Positions 44,800 through 55,156 are shown, numbered from the stretch's first letter. The stretch: DNA of 64,000 nucleotides from Aquatica leii (GCA_035610365.1 CM069432.1:263683177-263747176), one strand, 5' to 3'. Numbers and translations are program-made. Notes: generated from the sequence alone by a model not told the origin.

Positions 44800-45558
44800 T
44801 GAATAAAAGAGAGAGAGAGGAAGAGGAAAAGAAAGGCAACAACTATTTGAAAGAGGAAAGAAAACAATAAGATCACCAGACATTAAAAAGATATCGGAGG
44901 AGAGCGAAGGAAAAACCTCAAGAACAGAAGGAGGAAGGAAAGAAATGGAGGAGTTAAAAGAATTAATGAGAGAAATGATGAAACAGATGGAAGAAAATAT
45001 GCAAGGAATAAGACAAGAAATCAAAGAAACGAAAAAGAAATGGGAGAAAGAGAAAAGAAGTGGGAGAAAGAAAAAAGAAACTGGTGGAGAGAATAGAAAA
45101 ACTGAAGAACAAAACGGAAGACGAGGAAAGATGGAAAAGAAAAAATAATATTGTGATAAAGGGATATGAAAAACCACAAAAAGATTTAGCAGTGAAGCTG
45201 GAAGAAAAATTAAATGTAAAAGTAGAGGTGAAAAAGTGACAGTAATAAACAAAGAGAAGAAAATGAGATGGTGGTGGCAGAAATCGGAGGATGGGAGGAA
45301 AAACAGAAGGTAATGGAGGAGAAGAAGAAATTAAAGAATACAAGAATATATATAAGCCACGATTTGACATGGGAGGAAAGAAGAGTGCAAAGAGAAATAA
45401 TGAACATAGCGGTGGAAAAAAAAGCAGAAGGAAAAAGAGTATGGGTAGGATACAGAAAAATGGAGATAGACGGAGACAGATACATATGGAACGATAAGGA
45501 TAGGGGACTGTGCAAAGAAAGAGAAGAGAAAGTGGGGAACCAAAAGGCAAAAAACTAA
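44800..45558 (+). pseudogene. ORF1 of E2: L1-type ORF1 protein, frameshifted
   Basis: Same layout as ORF1 of E1: start MNKREREEEEK at 44800, Lys/Glu coiled coil (MEELKELMREMMKQMEENMQ at 44945), then the RRM-like part with KPQKDLAVKLEEKLNVKVEV near 45175, MVVAEIGGWEEKQKVMEEKK at 45268, and KNTRIYISHDLTWEERRVQR. Ends at 45558 (VGNQKAKN-stop). Here the GGW position is followed by sense codons, whereas E1 has a stop there. Shifts near 44840, 45060 and 45235 still break it. Confidence 0.8.
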
Positions 45559-45661
45559 AGGGCAAAGGAGGGGGGGTGGCAAAGAAGGGAAAGTTGACGA
45601 AACGGCAAAGAAAAGGAATAATGAGAGATGGAAATGGAAAAGAAAAAAAAAGGGAGAAAAA

Positions 45662-46805
45662 GAAAGTGAGGAAGAAGCACGGGGGAAGGTGAGTGAGCTG
45701 AGAGTATTGTTTTGGAACGTAGCAGGAATAAAAAACAAGGAATATGATTTTTGGAAGTACATCAAGGAACAGGATGTAGTGGGATTACAGGAAACATGGA
45801 TGGAAGAAAAAGAATGGGAGTGGTGGGAAAAAAGTTGCCGGAGGAATTTGAGTGGGTGGTCAACATGCAGAAAGAGAAAAGAAAAAGGGAGAGCAAAGGG
45901 GGATAATAACGGGAATAAAGAAAAAATGGTTGAACCAGGAAAAGAAGGAGAAAGTGGAACAGAGAAGAGGAGTTGTAGAAAGGAACATGCAGTAGGGAAA
46001 AACAAAAATAAAAGTAGTAACGGTTTATAGCAGTAGAATGAAAGAGACAAGGGTAAACATAAAAGAGATGATAGAAGAGAGGGAAGAGGGATTGATATTA
46101 GTAGGAGGGGACTTCAACGCAAGAATAGGGGAAGAGGGGGGAATACAAGAAAGAAAAGGGACGGGAAAGAGACAAACAAAGGACAAGGTGATAAATAAAG
46201 AGGGAGAAGAACTGCTGGAATTGTGCAACAAAAAAGGGTATATAACTAAAAAAAAGTGGACAGAAGAGAGGATAAAAAGATATAAAGAGAGAATAGGGAA
46301 AACGGTATGGATAGGGAAGGAATTACAAGAAAGTGTAGAGAAAATGAGAGAGATGATGGAGAAAGCAACAGAGAGAGTCAGATTTAGAAAATGGAAGAGG
46401 GAGAAAACTGGATGGAAGAAATGGTGGGATAAGGAATGCAAAGAAGCAAAGCAAATGCAAGAAAAGCATTAAGACAGTGGAAAAAAAGGGAAGAAAGAAA
46501 AAAAACAATACAAAGAAGCAGTAAAAATATAGAAAAAAACATGCGACAGAAAGAAGGAGAAAAACAAAAAGAAACAAGAGGAGCAGATTAAAGGAATAAA
46601 AACGGAAGAAGATCTATGGAAGTACCTAAAGAAGCAGAGAAAAACAGGACGACAAAGGGAATAAAAATTAAAGATTGGGAGATATATTTTCGGAACCTGT
46701 TGGGAGGGGAAGAACAAAAGCAGGAAAAAGAAAAAAGGAAAGACGCGGTAGTAAGTCAAGAAGAAGGAGATAGGGATAGAATAAGGGAGGAAGAAGTAAT
46801 AGAGG
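45662..46805 (+). pseudogene. ORF2 of E2, 5' part: APE endonuclease with a deletion
   Basis: The frame from 45689 reads SELRVLFWNVAGIKNKEYDF then VVGLQETWMEEKEWEWWEK; the later block at 46090 gives LVGGDFNARIGEEGGIQERK (Asp and Asn kept). After LLELCNKKG (46230) the sequence jumps to YITKKKWTEERIKRY: roughly 230 bp carrying the IIDFVM Asp and SDHQPL His of E1 and E3 are gone, so the nuclease cannot be active. Several shifts follow to 46805. I could not fix the ORF2 start; the family has no ATG directly before SELRV, which begins with GTG. Confidence 0.82.
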
Positions 46806-48629
46806 GTGATAAAGAATATAAAAAAAGGAAAGGCGACAGGAGAAGATGCGATACAAGGAGAAGGGTGGATATACGGGGGAGAAAATGTAGCAAAAAGGAT
46901 GACGGAAATAATAAACAAAATATGGAAAGGGGAAGGATTCCCAGAGAGATGGAGAGAGGGAATAATATGCCCAAAAAATAAAGTCGAGAATTATAGAGGG
47001 GTAACATTATTGAGCTCGGCATACAAATTGTACGCGACAATACTGCAAGAAAGATTACAGAAGGAAATAGAGGAAAGAAGTTTGGTACCAGACGGACAAG
47101 CGGGATTCAGAAAAGGGAGAAGGGCGATAGACAACATATATATAATGAAACACTTAGCAAATAAAAAACTAGAAAAAAAAAGAGGGAAAATGGTAGCACT
47201 ATTTGTAGACCTAAAAGCTGCTTTTGACAAAGTGAATAGGGAAAAGCTGTGGGAATATATGAAAAGAAAAAAAATCAATGAAAGATTAATACAAAGAATA
47301 GAGGAAATATACGAAGAAACGAGAAGCAGGGTTAAAGTGAATGGGGAAGAGAGTGAGAAATTCATAACAAAGAGAGGGTTGAGGCAGGAATGCCCACTGA
47401 GCCCAAGCCTGTTCTCGGTATATACGGGGGATCTGGAAGAGACAATGAGAGGACAACAGACAGGAGGGATGGTGGTAGGGAAAGCTAAGGTATGGTCGTT
47501 GGCGTATGCGGATGACATAGTGCTGGTGGGTAAGGAGGAAAAGGAAATGAAAGAGATGATGAAAACGCTAGAGAAATATATGAAAAAAAAAGAAATGGAA
47601 GTAAACACGGAGAAAACAAAGATAATGATATTTATAAAAGGAAGGGGGAAAAGAAAAAGAGAGGAGTGGAGATGGAGTGATGAGAAAGTGCAACAAGTGA
47701 AGGAATTTACATACCTGGGCTACACGATAAAACAGGATAATAAAGAGGGAGAATACATAAAAGAAAGGGCGAAGAAAGGAAACAGGCTAATAGGACAAGT
47801 CTGGGGTGTGGGGGAAAGAGTATTCAAGATGGATATAAAAAAAAGGAAATTGCTGTTCGAAAAATTAATAAAGGGGGTGGTAATGTATGGAGCGGAAATA
47901 TGGGGCTGGAAGGAGTGGAGGGAGGTAGAGGGGCTACAGGAAAAATACTGGAGATGGGTGTTAGGATTGGACAGGGATACACCGGGGTATATTGTGAGAG
48001 AGGAGGTACAGATAGAAAAAATAAGGATTGAGACAGGAAAAAGAGCAATAAAATACGAGGAAGAAATGAGGGAAAGAACAGATTGCAAAATTCTGCAAGA
48101 ATGTTGGAAAGAGATAAAGGGAGGGAAAGTGAAGTACGGGCAGGAGGGGAGAGAAGAGTATTACAAAAGAAACGGGTACGCGAGTGAAGAAGTGGAGAGA
48201 TTAAGAGAAGAGGGAGTAGGGACAAGAGAAGAAATAATAAGGAGAGATAGAGACATCGAAAAACAAGAAAGATGGACAAAGATAAAAGAGAGCAGATATA
48301 ATAGGAATTATAAAGATATCAAGGGTGAAGGGGTGCCGGAATATTTAAAAGACAGTGAGAGTAAAAGCAACAAAAGGAAAAAAATGGTGGCAAGGTTCAG
48401 ATGTGGCAACGAGGAGTTAGGGAACAAATATTGGAAAGAAGAACCAGAAAAGTTGTGCAGGCTATGTGGAGAAGAAACGGAAGACCTTAACCACATGAGA
48501 AAGAGATGCAGGGAACTAAGAGAAGAGGTGATGAAAATAGTGGATATCTTAGATGAAAACGGAAAAGGAGCGGAATGGATGGAGGAAGTATGGAGCAGGA
48601 GGAAAAAGTTAATTGGGGAGAAGGGATAA
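46806..48629 (+). CDS. ORF2 of E2, RT half: uninterrupted 607-codon frame
   Basis: This frame runs from just before the RT to the natural end of ORF2. Blocks: NYRGVTLLSSAYKLYATILQ, DGQAGFRKGRRAIDNIYIMK, ALFVDLKAAFDKVNREKLW (motif A), RGLRQECPLSPSLFSVYTG (motif B; E1 has Gly where E2 has Glu), LAYADDIVLVGKEEKEMKEM (motif C, ADD), FTYLGYTIKQDNKEGEYI, and the C-terminal CRLCGEETEDLNHMRKRC. A short deletion at GIICPKNKVENYRG removes several residues present in E1. So the frame is open but probably not active, and it lacks the nuclease half. Strong Lys, Glu and Arg bias. Confidence 0.85.
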   Translation: MIKNIKKGKATGEDAIQGEGWIYGGENVAKRMTEIINKIWKGEGFPERWREGIICPKNKVENYRGVTLLSSAYKLYATILQERLQKEIEERSLVPDGQAGFRKGRRAIDNIYIMKHLANKKLEKKRGKMVALFVDLKAAFDKVNREKLWEYMKRKKINERLIQRIEEIYEETRSRVKVNGEESEKFITKRGLRQECPLSPSLFSVYTGDLEETMRGQQTGGMVVGKAKVWSLAYADDIVLVGKEEKEMKEMMKTLEKYMKKKEMEVNTEKTKIMIFIKGRGKRKREEWRWSDEKVQQVKEFTYLGYTIKQDNKEGEYIKERAKKGNRLIGQVWGVGERVFKMDIKKRKLLFEKLIKGVVMYGAEIWGWKEWREVEGLQEKYWRWVLGLDRDTPGYIVREEVQIEKIRIETGKRAIKYEEEMRERTDCKILQECWKEIKGGKVKYGQEGREEYYKRNGYASEEVERLREEGVGTREEIIRRDRDIEKQERWTKIKESRYNRNYKDIKGEGVPEYLKDSESKSNKRKKMVARFRCGNEELGNKYWKEEPEKLCRLCGEETEDLNHMRKRCRELREEVMKIVDILDENGKGAEWMEEVWSRRKKLIGEKG

Positions 48630-48706
48630 GAAAATGTAGTATATATGTATAGACAACACGACCAAATTTGTAAGCCAAATGGCAATGAATAAAGTTAAAC
48701 TTATAT

Positions 48707-48719
48707 ACTAACCTACTTC
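48707..48719. repeat. Target-site duplication of E2, right copy
   Basis: ACTAACCTACTTC directly after the TTATAT end of E2. Confidence 0.88.
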
Positions 48720-48749
48720 AACCTCACTTTTCAAGGTAGGTTGGTGTAG

Positions 48750-48985
48750 AAAAAATAAATTAAATCGTAGAGATAATTGCATTTGACCTATTAAGGAACG
48801 ATTATTAATCGATAGCATAGGTACAACCACAGGTGCAATGAACAGTTGTGTGCAATAGTGATGATGAAGCAGCGTTAGCAATTCCATTAAGTATGAATAG
48901 AATAAGTACGTTAACAATATACATAGTTAAATAATGAAATTGTGAATGGTTAGGTATTTAGTTAATGTAATCGCAATTATAATAA
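48750..48985. repeat. Two-copy repeat of about 235 bp, copy 2
   Basis: Matches 35820-36050 in the same orientation (see that entry). It lies just beyond the right duplication of E2. It may be part of the interrupted 5' LTR of Gypsy-C, since it would join to 40126 once the E2 and RTE insertions are taken out. Confidence 0.6.
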
Positions 48986-51304
48986 TTTCTGTGGTTTTTT
49001 AATCCCATGATCAATATTTATTTTTTTTTAAATTTTAGTAATTAAATGAGGTGATCTTGTTCCACATTTTATTATTTGAATAATTTATTTTTTAAGTACA
49101 TTTTATAGATTGCGCAACGAGGAAAAAGAGATTAAAAATTGATAACGAGAATGGATGAAAGTAGAAGGTAATTAAGAGAATTAGTGAGAGCATATTAAGC
49201 GCATTGAATGAGGGAAGTTAATTTCCTGCAAATGGTAATATCTTTGATCATCGATGTTGCAATATTAAAGTTCGGGTACGGGAAATCCTTTAGATTTAAT
49301 ATTAGCTTTGATCCGACTAATTTGGAAGGGCCCGTACTAACGAGGTCAGATTCGCTTGCGTGTCCTTACGTCGTATTCACAATAAAAATAAAAGACGCTT
49401 AACCTGTAGAGCGCGGCAGCAGAAGAATAAATATCACATTGGTGATGCAAAGAGTAAAAAGACCCCCAGGATTCTTCAGCTTTCGAGCGAGTCAATATAA
49501 TTCGTGAATATTTTCAACCCTCCACAAGTTGCTTCGTATATCTAAACTAAAACCCCAACCCTTATATTTTAGAACCGGGTATAGAACTAAAACCCCGTGG
49601 CGACGGAAGCTCGGCACGCACCGCAGTCTGGTCGTCTCCATCAGGGGCTTATCACATACATGATTCATGAACCTTTCCCCGATTTAATCGCTATTCAATT
49701 CGGGAAAATAGAAAATACATTTTCGTTTATAGTCGCTGACCTCATCAATCTCTCGCTACAAGCGCAAAATATCGTTTCATTTATCTAATTGCACGCAAAT
49801 TATAAATTACTCGTTTAATTAATGGACGTAGAAAAATAAACGTAAAAAGCAAAATCTCTAACAAAACTTCCGGTATTCCTAAGAAGCTTATAAGCTTTCT
49901 AAGAAAGAGGGTTCCTCTGTAAAGAACTTTATTAACGGAGTTGCGACGCTTTTAAGTCTTTGCTTAATCTCTTTGTTATTGTGTCATTTACTTAAGTCGT
50001 TGTTTTTTACAATTTAAATCGATGCTAATCGCCTACGATACTATATATAATTAACCAACTTTTGACATTTTAAACTAGAGGTTAATCTGCTCCAAATTAA
50101 AATAGCGGTTGAATGCTACATTGATTAAAAACTCCGATGGATGTAACGTGCGGAACGTATCTAGATTCGTGTCACAATCACAAAAAAAAAACTAGCTACA
50201 TATAGATAATACGACACAATTTAATTAGTGTACGTTGTTTGGTGAAATTCAAAACTATGCAGTGGCGAATTTGTTAATGACATTTATATTTAGATTAGTA
50301 CCCTACTTAGAAAAATAGGTTAATCGGCAACTCCATTAGTGATAAATGAGGATTATCTTGATAATTATGTATTAAAAGATATATTTAGGTTTAGCTTGTT
50401 AATTAAGTAAAAATGTCGCTAATTATTCGTGTTGATTTGGGTGTTGTATGGAACTGTCTGAATAAATTAAAAAAATATATATTAACATAGAGGTTTTCTT
50501 GTCAACATTTTGTTGTTAATTCTTAATAATATATATTTGCGTTAGTTAATAATTTGTTATAATTACTAATGTGAATTATAGTAAAAGAATAATTAAAAAA
50601 CAATAATTTTTATTATGATTAAATTATTTATTAATTTTTGGTCCTTCGTGGTGCATTTGTTGTTGTTGAGCTGACTACTGCTTTTGTTGTTTTTCAGTAA
50701 ATTTTGCAATTTTGTATATACGTTTAAGTTTGTATTTCTTGCTTAACAACGTACGTCTTAACTAATACATTGGTTCTGCGTCTTTATCGAATGATTTACA
50801 TCTCGTATGCATCTGTAGCTAGAGATTTGCATTTTCAGAATGGTATATAAACGCTTATTCAGAAAGATGCATTTAGTTACTCCTAGTTAGTAAGATGTGT
50901 TACAGTTAGAATGGCGCCAAGTAGATAAAAACGTAGTGTCAGATTTGGTAATGATGATTTTGGAAAAACTTTTTCCAAAAAGTATTCAAGTACCAATAAT
51001 GGATTGACAGTGACAATTCGGAAGTTTATCGACGATGTTATATTGCTCGGAGTGGTTTCGACTGGAATACAGATCGGCAGCGTCAAGCAAAGTACGGAAA
51101 CACAATATTATTCGTCGCCATCCTAGTTTGATAAGAAAGCATTGAGTTCTATTCCTAAAGAAGCCTTGTAGTAGTTTATGACTGATACAATTTTACAAGA
51201 AATTGTAGGAACTGTACTAACTAAATTTACAAAGTAAACGAGTGTATACAAACAAAATGAATGGAAAGATTGATTTACAAAAAAAATTTACTAATTTAAG
51301 CAGA
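48986..51304. other. AT-rich stretch, no supported gene
   Basis: No motif-bearing ORF. A plus-strand segment at 50905-51240 reads with few stops (for example TNNGLTVTIRKFIDDVILLG) but I cannot name it. A TGTAACG phrase at about 50150 is isolated. Confidence 0.4.
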
Positions 51305-51476
51305 TGTAGAACGAAGCTGGAACGTTGTTGAGCTATTTTTTCAAGAATTTTCCAATCCTATATAATGAGCAACCATGTCAGTTTCACGATACGAATAAAT
51401 AAAAAGACATATACAATTTGATAATAAAAGAACTCGCAAGACACGTCTAAAAACTAACAAATTAGCTACGATATTG

Positions 51477-51618
51477 GAACATTCGCGAATAACGTCAAAT
51501 CTACGATTCGATAAAGCCAAATTCCAGATAGCGAACGATAAATGCAGAAAGGTTGCGAATGTTCTAGATCGAGATAACATGAATGTATAAGAAGTGTTCG
51601 AGCATACGAAAGGTCAGT
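51477..51618 (+). promoter_or_regulatory. Heat-shock-like promoter: two HSEs, TATA box and initiator
   Basis: GAACATTCGCGAA at 51477-51489 fits nGAAnnTTCnnGAA perfectly. GAATGTTCTAGAT at 51557-51569 fits with one change at the end. TATAAG lies at 51586 and TCAGT at 51614, so the initiator A is 30 bases after the TATA start, the usual insect spacing. A long A-rich leader follows. It is either the U3 promoter of Gypsy-D or a captured host heat-shock promoter; no Hsp70 coding sequence follows. Confidence 0.55.
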
Positions 51619-51758
51619 TCTGTATCAGCAATTACTGAATGAAGTTAAAGTGTTGTTACGGTGAAGATAAATAAGTGATTAGCACGTGCAAAGTTTTAAA
51701 TAAATAACGTGGACATCGAGGAAAGTGAACGTGAGTTTTAAAGTAAACAACTGTGAAC

Positions 51759-51765
51759 CTATTAG
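51759..51765. repeat. Target-site duplication of the P-like element, left copy
   Basis: CTATTAG, repeated at 53459-53465. P elements make about 8-bp duplications, so 7 is slightly short. Confidence 0.6.
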
Positions 51766-53458
51766 CACAGTATAATGTTTTTACAGTAGGTCCACTCTCA
51801 GGAATTTTTTTCCGTAAAATTTTACGGAGCATGATCGACTCCGTGGTATCTTGCGCAGTAACTCGTTTTTAGCATTTGTTATTATTATGTTGCTTTCATC
51901 GTTTTCATAACCTTTTTCACAATAATCTTTCTTGTGTAATATTGGTAATATCAATCATTTGTTTAGTATAAAATAGTTTTTAATAGTTAAGTATTATTTA
52001 TGCGTTTCAATTAGTTCTATATTTCATTTTAAGTTTATTTAGTACATTTATGTGTTTGTAAGAAAGTGCGTGAAAATGAGTGGTTTACGATACCGCAAAT
52101 ACTGCTGTGTAAAGAACTGCAAAAATAATAGTAAGAATAATCCAAGCATTCGTTTTTTTCCGTATGCCAGCTGATGCAATAAGGTAAATTTTTGAAAAGT
52201 AATTCATACGTTTATATATATCGGTTGAATTGTCTAGATGTCAAAATTGGCTTAAAAACAGTGGTCGTGCCGACTTAATGAAGAAAGATGGTAACTATCG
52301 TCACAAGCAAGTTAGAATGTACAACAGTCATTTTGAAAACAGGATGGTTTCATCGCTGCTAAAAAGTCGTTTAAAACGTAATGCTGTTCCAACGTTATTT
52401 GAAGCGATACCAGTAGAAGATAGTGTACCACAGCAAGACTGTCGTAAGTTTTAAAACAAAACACAATTGATATATAGATTTAAAAAAACATACATGTAGG
52501 TACATATAAAACATTTTGTTTCAGTTTCAGAATCTATGCAACAGACAAATCAATCAGTGGACACATCAAGGTTTACAATTGAAAGCGAAACTGGTAGTAC
52601 GTAGTTTATTACTTTTCAATAAATATTTCTTTTTTTAAATTAAATATATAATTGTAGGTTTTATAATAGAAGTACAACCTAGTTGTAGTTATCATTCTTC
52701 GGACTTAGCAACAACTCCTGTTAAATCCTCAAAAGGTATAGATTAATTCATAGTCTTTAATAAGGTATTGTTTTTCAGATGTTTTTTCGCAAACCTCATT
52801 AGCATCGACTGCAAATACTCGATGAAAATTAAAACTGCAGAGAAAATTGAATGCTCTCGAAAAATTGTGTGTAAAGAAAAAATTGTTGTATCAAAGATAA
52901 TTGATGAGCAATTCTGCAACTATTGCGATGAACATTTCCTTAAAATAACTGTCACATATGCTGCCACCTTGATAAAATTGCAATTATATAGCTAACAAAA
53001 ACTGCTCCGAATAGTTCTAGTTACACGAATAAGTTTTTTCAGTTTGCATTAGGAGTTCTGTTTATTTTGATTTCAATATACAATTTTATTGATAGTGGAT
53101 GTTGAACGTTAATTATTTTTGGTTTGTAAAAGTTAAATAACATAATAAAAAGTTTGTTTTTCTTTTAAAATCTTAATACATTAACACTGGGCCGTCAAAA
53201 ATTGCTATACAGTTTGATAAGAAATAACTTGCTAAATTCGATTTTTTTTAATTCGAGATAAAAAGGAAATAACATCGGGTGTGAAAAAGTGAATGGCATC
53301 GACGCTTTGAATTAAAAATATTTAAAATTTGAATTTAGCGCTGAAAATTCTCCCACTCAAATCAACTCGTGGTATCTTGCGCTAGAAAATTTTTTGGAAC
53401 AAACATCAAAGGTGCCGACAAGGAGTGGTCCTACTGGATCTGAAAGCATTATACTGTG
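51766..53458 (+). mobile_element. P-like DNA transposon, non-autonomous, with THAP exons
   Basis: 1693 bp. Imperfect inverted ends CACAGTATAATG (51766) and its complement ending at 53458; a second inverted block (AGTAGGTCCACTCTC / GAGTGGTCCTACT) lies about 20 bases inside. Flanked by a 7-bp duplication CTATTAG. It carries a THAP zinc finger and downstream exons but no RNase-H-like transposase core. THAP at the N-terminus and inner inverted repeats are features of P elements; the class assignment is an inference. Confidence 0.65.
52076..52995 (+). pseudogene. THAP-domain protein of the P-like element, multi-exon
   Basis: Exon 1 (52076-52183) starts MSGLRYRKYCCVKNCKNNS; one extra T in a T run puts the end (FFRMPADAIR) in another frame. 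Donor GTAAAT at 52184, acceptor TTGTCTAG before 52238. Exon 2 gives CQNWLKNSGRADLMKKDGN (THAP Trp) and RMYNSHFENRM, where the third zinc ligand Cys is Tyr. Donor GTAAGT at 52443; acceptor TTGTTTCAG before about 52525. Two further small exons lie near 52525-52590 and 52660-52735, each with plausible GT and AG. The last, from about 52780, has a Leu-rich coil (KLKLQRKLNALEKLCVKKK). THAP-plus-coil is the DNA-binding part of P transposase; the catalytic part is absent. Confidence 0.6.
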
Positions 53459-53465
53459 CTATTAG
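53459..53465. repeat. Target-site duplication of the P-like element, right copy
   Basis: CTATTAG, identical to 51759-51765. Confidence 0.6.
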
Positions 53466-53581
53466 TGATAGCGTATTATTGTTTTACAGAAATTACCGTA
53501 AGTTTTTATTTATAGATATTTAGATTTAATTAGTTCGGTTAGTTTAAACGTGTATATATTTTTAGTTTAAATAAATTAGTT

Positions 53582-53614
<33 letters not shown>

Positions 53615-53960
53615 TTCGTTACATTTGGTGTCACGGTGCGCGGTCGCGATTTATAGTGTAATTAATAGTAGTAATTTAATACCGCTCCCGTAATAAATAG
53701 TCACTCTTAAGTTAAATTCGCATCGTTTAAAAATTGTTTCATTCTTATCAGACGTGGGATGATATTACACTTGGTAATTCGATATAGTGTTTATTAAACT
53801 TTTTCTTTTAACAAATGCGCGATCGCGATATTAATTCGTTCCTGTACACTAGTGGATTAACATTAACAAGTCGATTGTTATTAAAATCTTGTGTTATACA
53901 AAAACTGCATTTTAAAAAGTAGTGTATTAAAACTTTATTATTCGTGTTATTTTTAAATTT

Positions 53961-55054
53961 ATGCCAGTGACGCGTTTGCAAGCAGTTAAAATGGATTCAA
54001 AAATATTTGAAATTCTCGAATCAATAAATACAGAAAACTCGCAGAAAATGGAAGAAAAGTTTCACGAAAAATCTCAGAAAATGGAAGAAAATTCTAGAAG
54101 TTTAAAAGAAGAAATACGAGCGAGCATGGAAAATTTAATAAAGACTATTGAGGAACAAATACAAGTTAGTGTATAAATTCAAATCAAAATTGTTTAAGAG
54201 GAAACACAAGCAAACATGTTAAATTTAAGAGAAGAAATATGCGAAGTTCTGGAAAACGGAAAACAATCTATGAATGAGAAAATAGAAGCAATAGAAACAA
54301 ATTAGAAGACAGAATGAAACTGCTTGAAAAAAAAATAAAACAAATGAATTGCCATGGTGAAGGAAGCGTCATGAGCGAAAATTTAATAATGGATCATCGG
54401 AAAGAAACCACTCACAAGTTTAAAGTTGTACCGCCAAATTTTGATGGTAAAGTTCCATGGTCAACCTACTACAAGCAGTTTGGAGCCGCAACTACAGCTA
54501 ATGGTTGGAGCAACAAGAAGAATGCGACGTCTTTAATTGTGTCTTTACGTGGAGAAACTCTTGGAATTTTGCAAACTGTTCCTGATCACCTACAAGAAAA
54601 TTATGAACTTTTAATTTCGCGTTTAGAAATGAGATATGGAGATGCTCATCTTCAACAAGAGTATCAAGCTCAAATAAAAAGTCGGGTTCAGAAAGCTGCC
54701 GAAAGTCTTTAAGAGTTTGAGGCTGACATTGCCAGATTAACACGGCTTGCGTATCCTACAGCACCAGATACCTTCTTGGAGCAGTTGGCGATTCAAACAC
54801 TTGTAGACGGCCTCCGAGACAGCGAAATCCAGCAGATTCTCCGGTTAGCACGACCGAAAACGTTGGATGACGCCTTAACCCATGCTTTGGAGTTTGAAGC
54901 AGCAAAACAAGCATCGCAACGAGACGGTCATAGACTCTGCTGTGCTGCAGAAATACTCGCGCAGACACTGGAAATCATCGAGGAGATTGCGCAACGAATA
55001 CTACGGGAAAGAGGAGTGACAACTTTGAACTGCGGTCAAATAGGCCTTGTATGA
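53961..55054 (+). pseudogene. gag of Gypsy-D
   Basis: The start ATG at 53961 gives MPVTRLQAVKMDSKIFEILE, followed by a long coiled coil (EEIRASMENLIKTIEEQIQ) broken by stops near 54174 and 54196 and a shift near 54300. The capsid frame (54314-54712) reads HKFKVVPPNFDGKVPWSTYY and RLEMRYGDAHLQQEYQAQIK. A TAA at 54710 replaces a sense codon, and the same frame continues with EFEADIARLTRLAYPTAPD and LRLARPKTLDDALTHALEFE. A zinc knuckle is not clear. This PPNFDG...Y...F capsid is typical of 412-like elements. Confidence 0.88.
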
Positions 55055-55156
55055 CAGCATCATACAAAACATAAGAAGAGGACAAGAAGAGCGCTCGAAA
55101 ATTTGGAACGAGGCAACCAAAAGAGACAAAAGGTAATCTCGTCTGGGCAATAGCAA

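Larger units (their letters stand above)
44448..48706 (+). mobile_element. E2: LINE of the E1 family, slightly 5'-truncated
   Basis: About 4.26 kb between 13-14 bp duplications of ACTAACCTACTTC (44435-44447, 48707-48719). It begins GTGTTTAATAGTAGTGCGG, which corresponds to position 12845 of E1, so 31 bases of the 5' end are missing. It ends AATAAAGTTAAACTTATAT. Compared with E1 it lacks about 60 bases of 5' UTR and a segment in the endonuclease, but its RT half is open for 607 codons. Confidence 0.92.
51305..53623 (+). repeat. 5' LTR of Gypsy-D (split by a P-like element); start tentative
   Basis: The right end is firm: ...AATTCGTTACA at 53623, followed by TTTGGTGTCACGGTGCG as a possible primer site. 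The left end is inferred from TGTAGAACGAAGC at 51305, which resembles the reverse complement of the right end (TGTAACGAA) with two extra bases. Without the P-like insertion the LTR would be about 620 bp. An (AAT)n run lies at 53583-53612. Confidence 0.5.

Noticed and set aside
50905..51240. Possible piggyBac-like fragment on the plus strand
   Set aside because: Only a loose resemblance in a short stretch (FMTDTILQEIVG), with stops; not enough to annotate.
51305..53623. A host Hsp70 gene, suggested by the heat-shock elements and A-rich leader
   Set aside because: No Hsp70 coding sequence follows on either side of the P-like element; what follows is the LTR end and a Gypsy gag.
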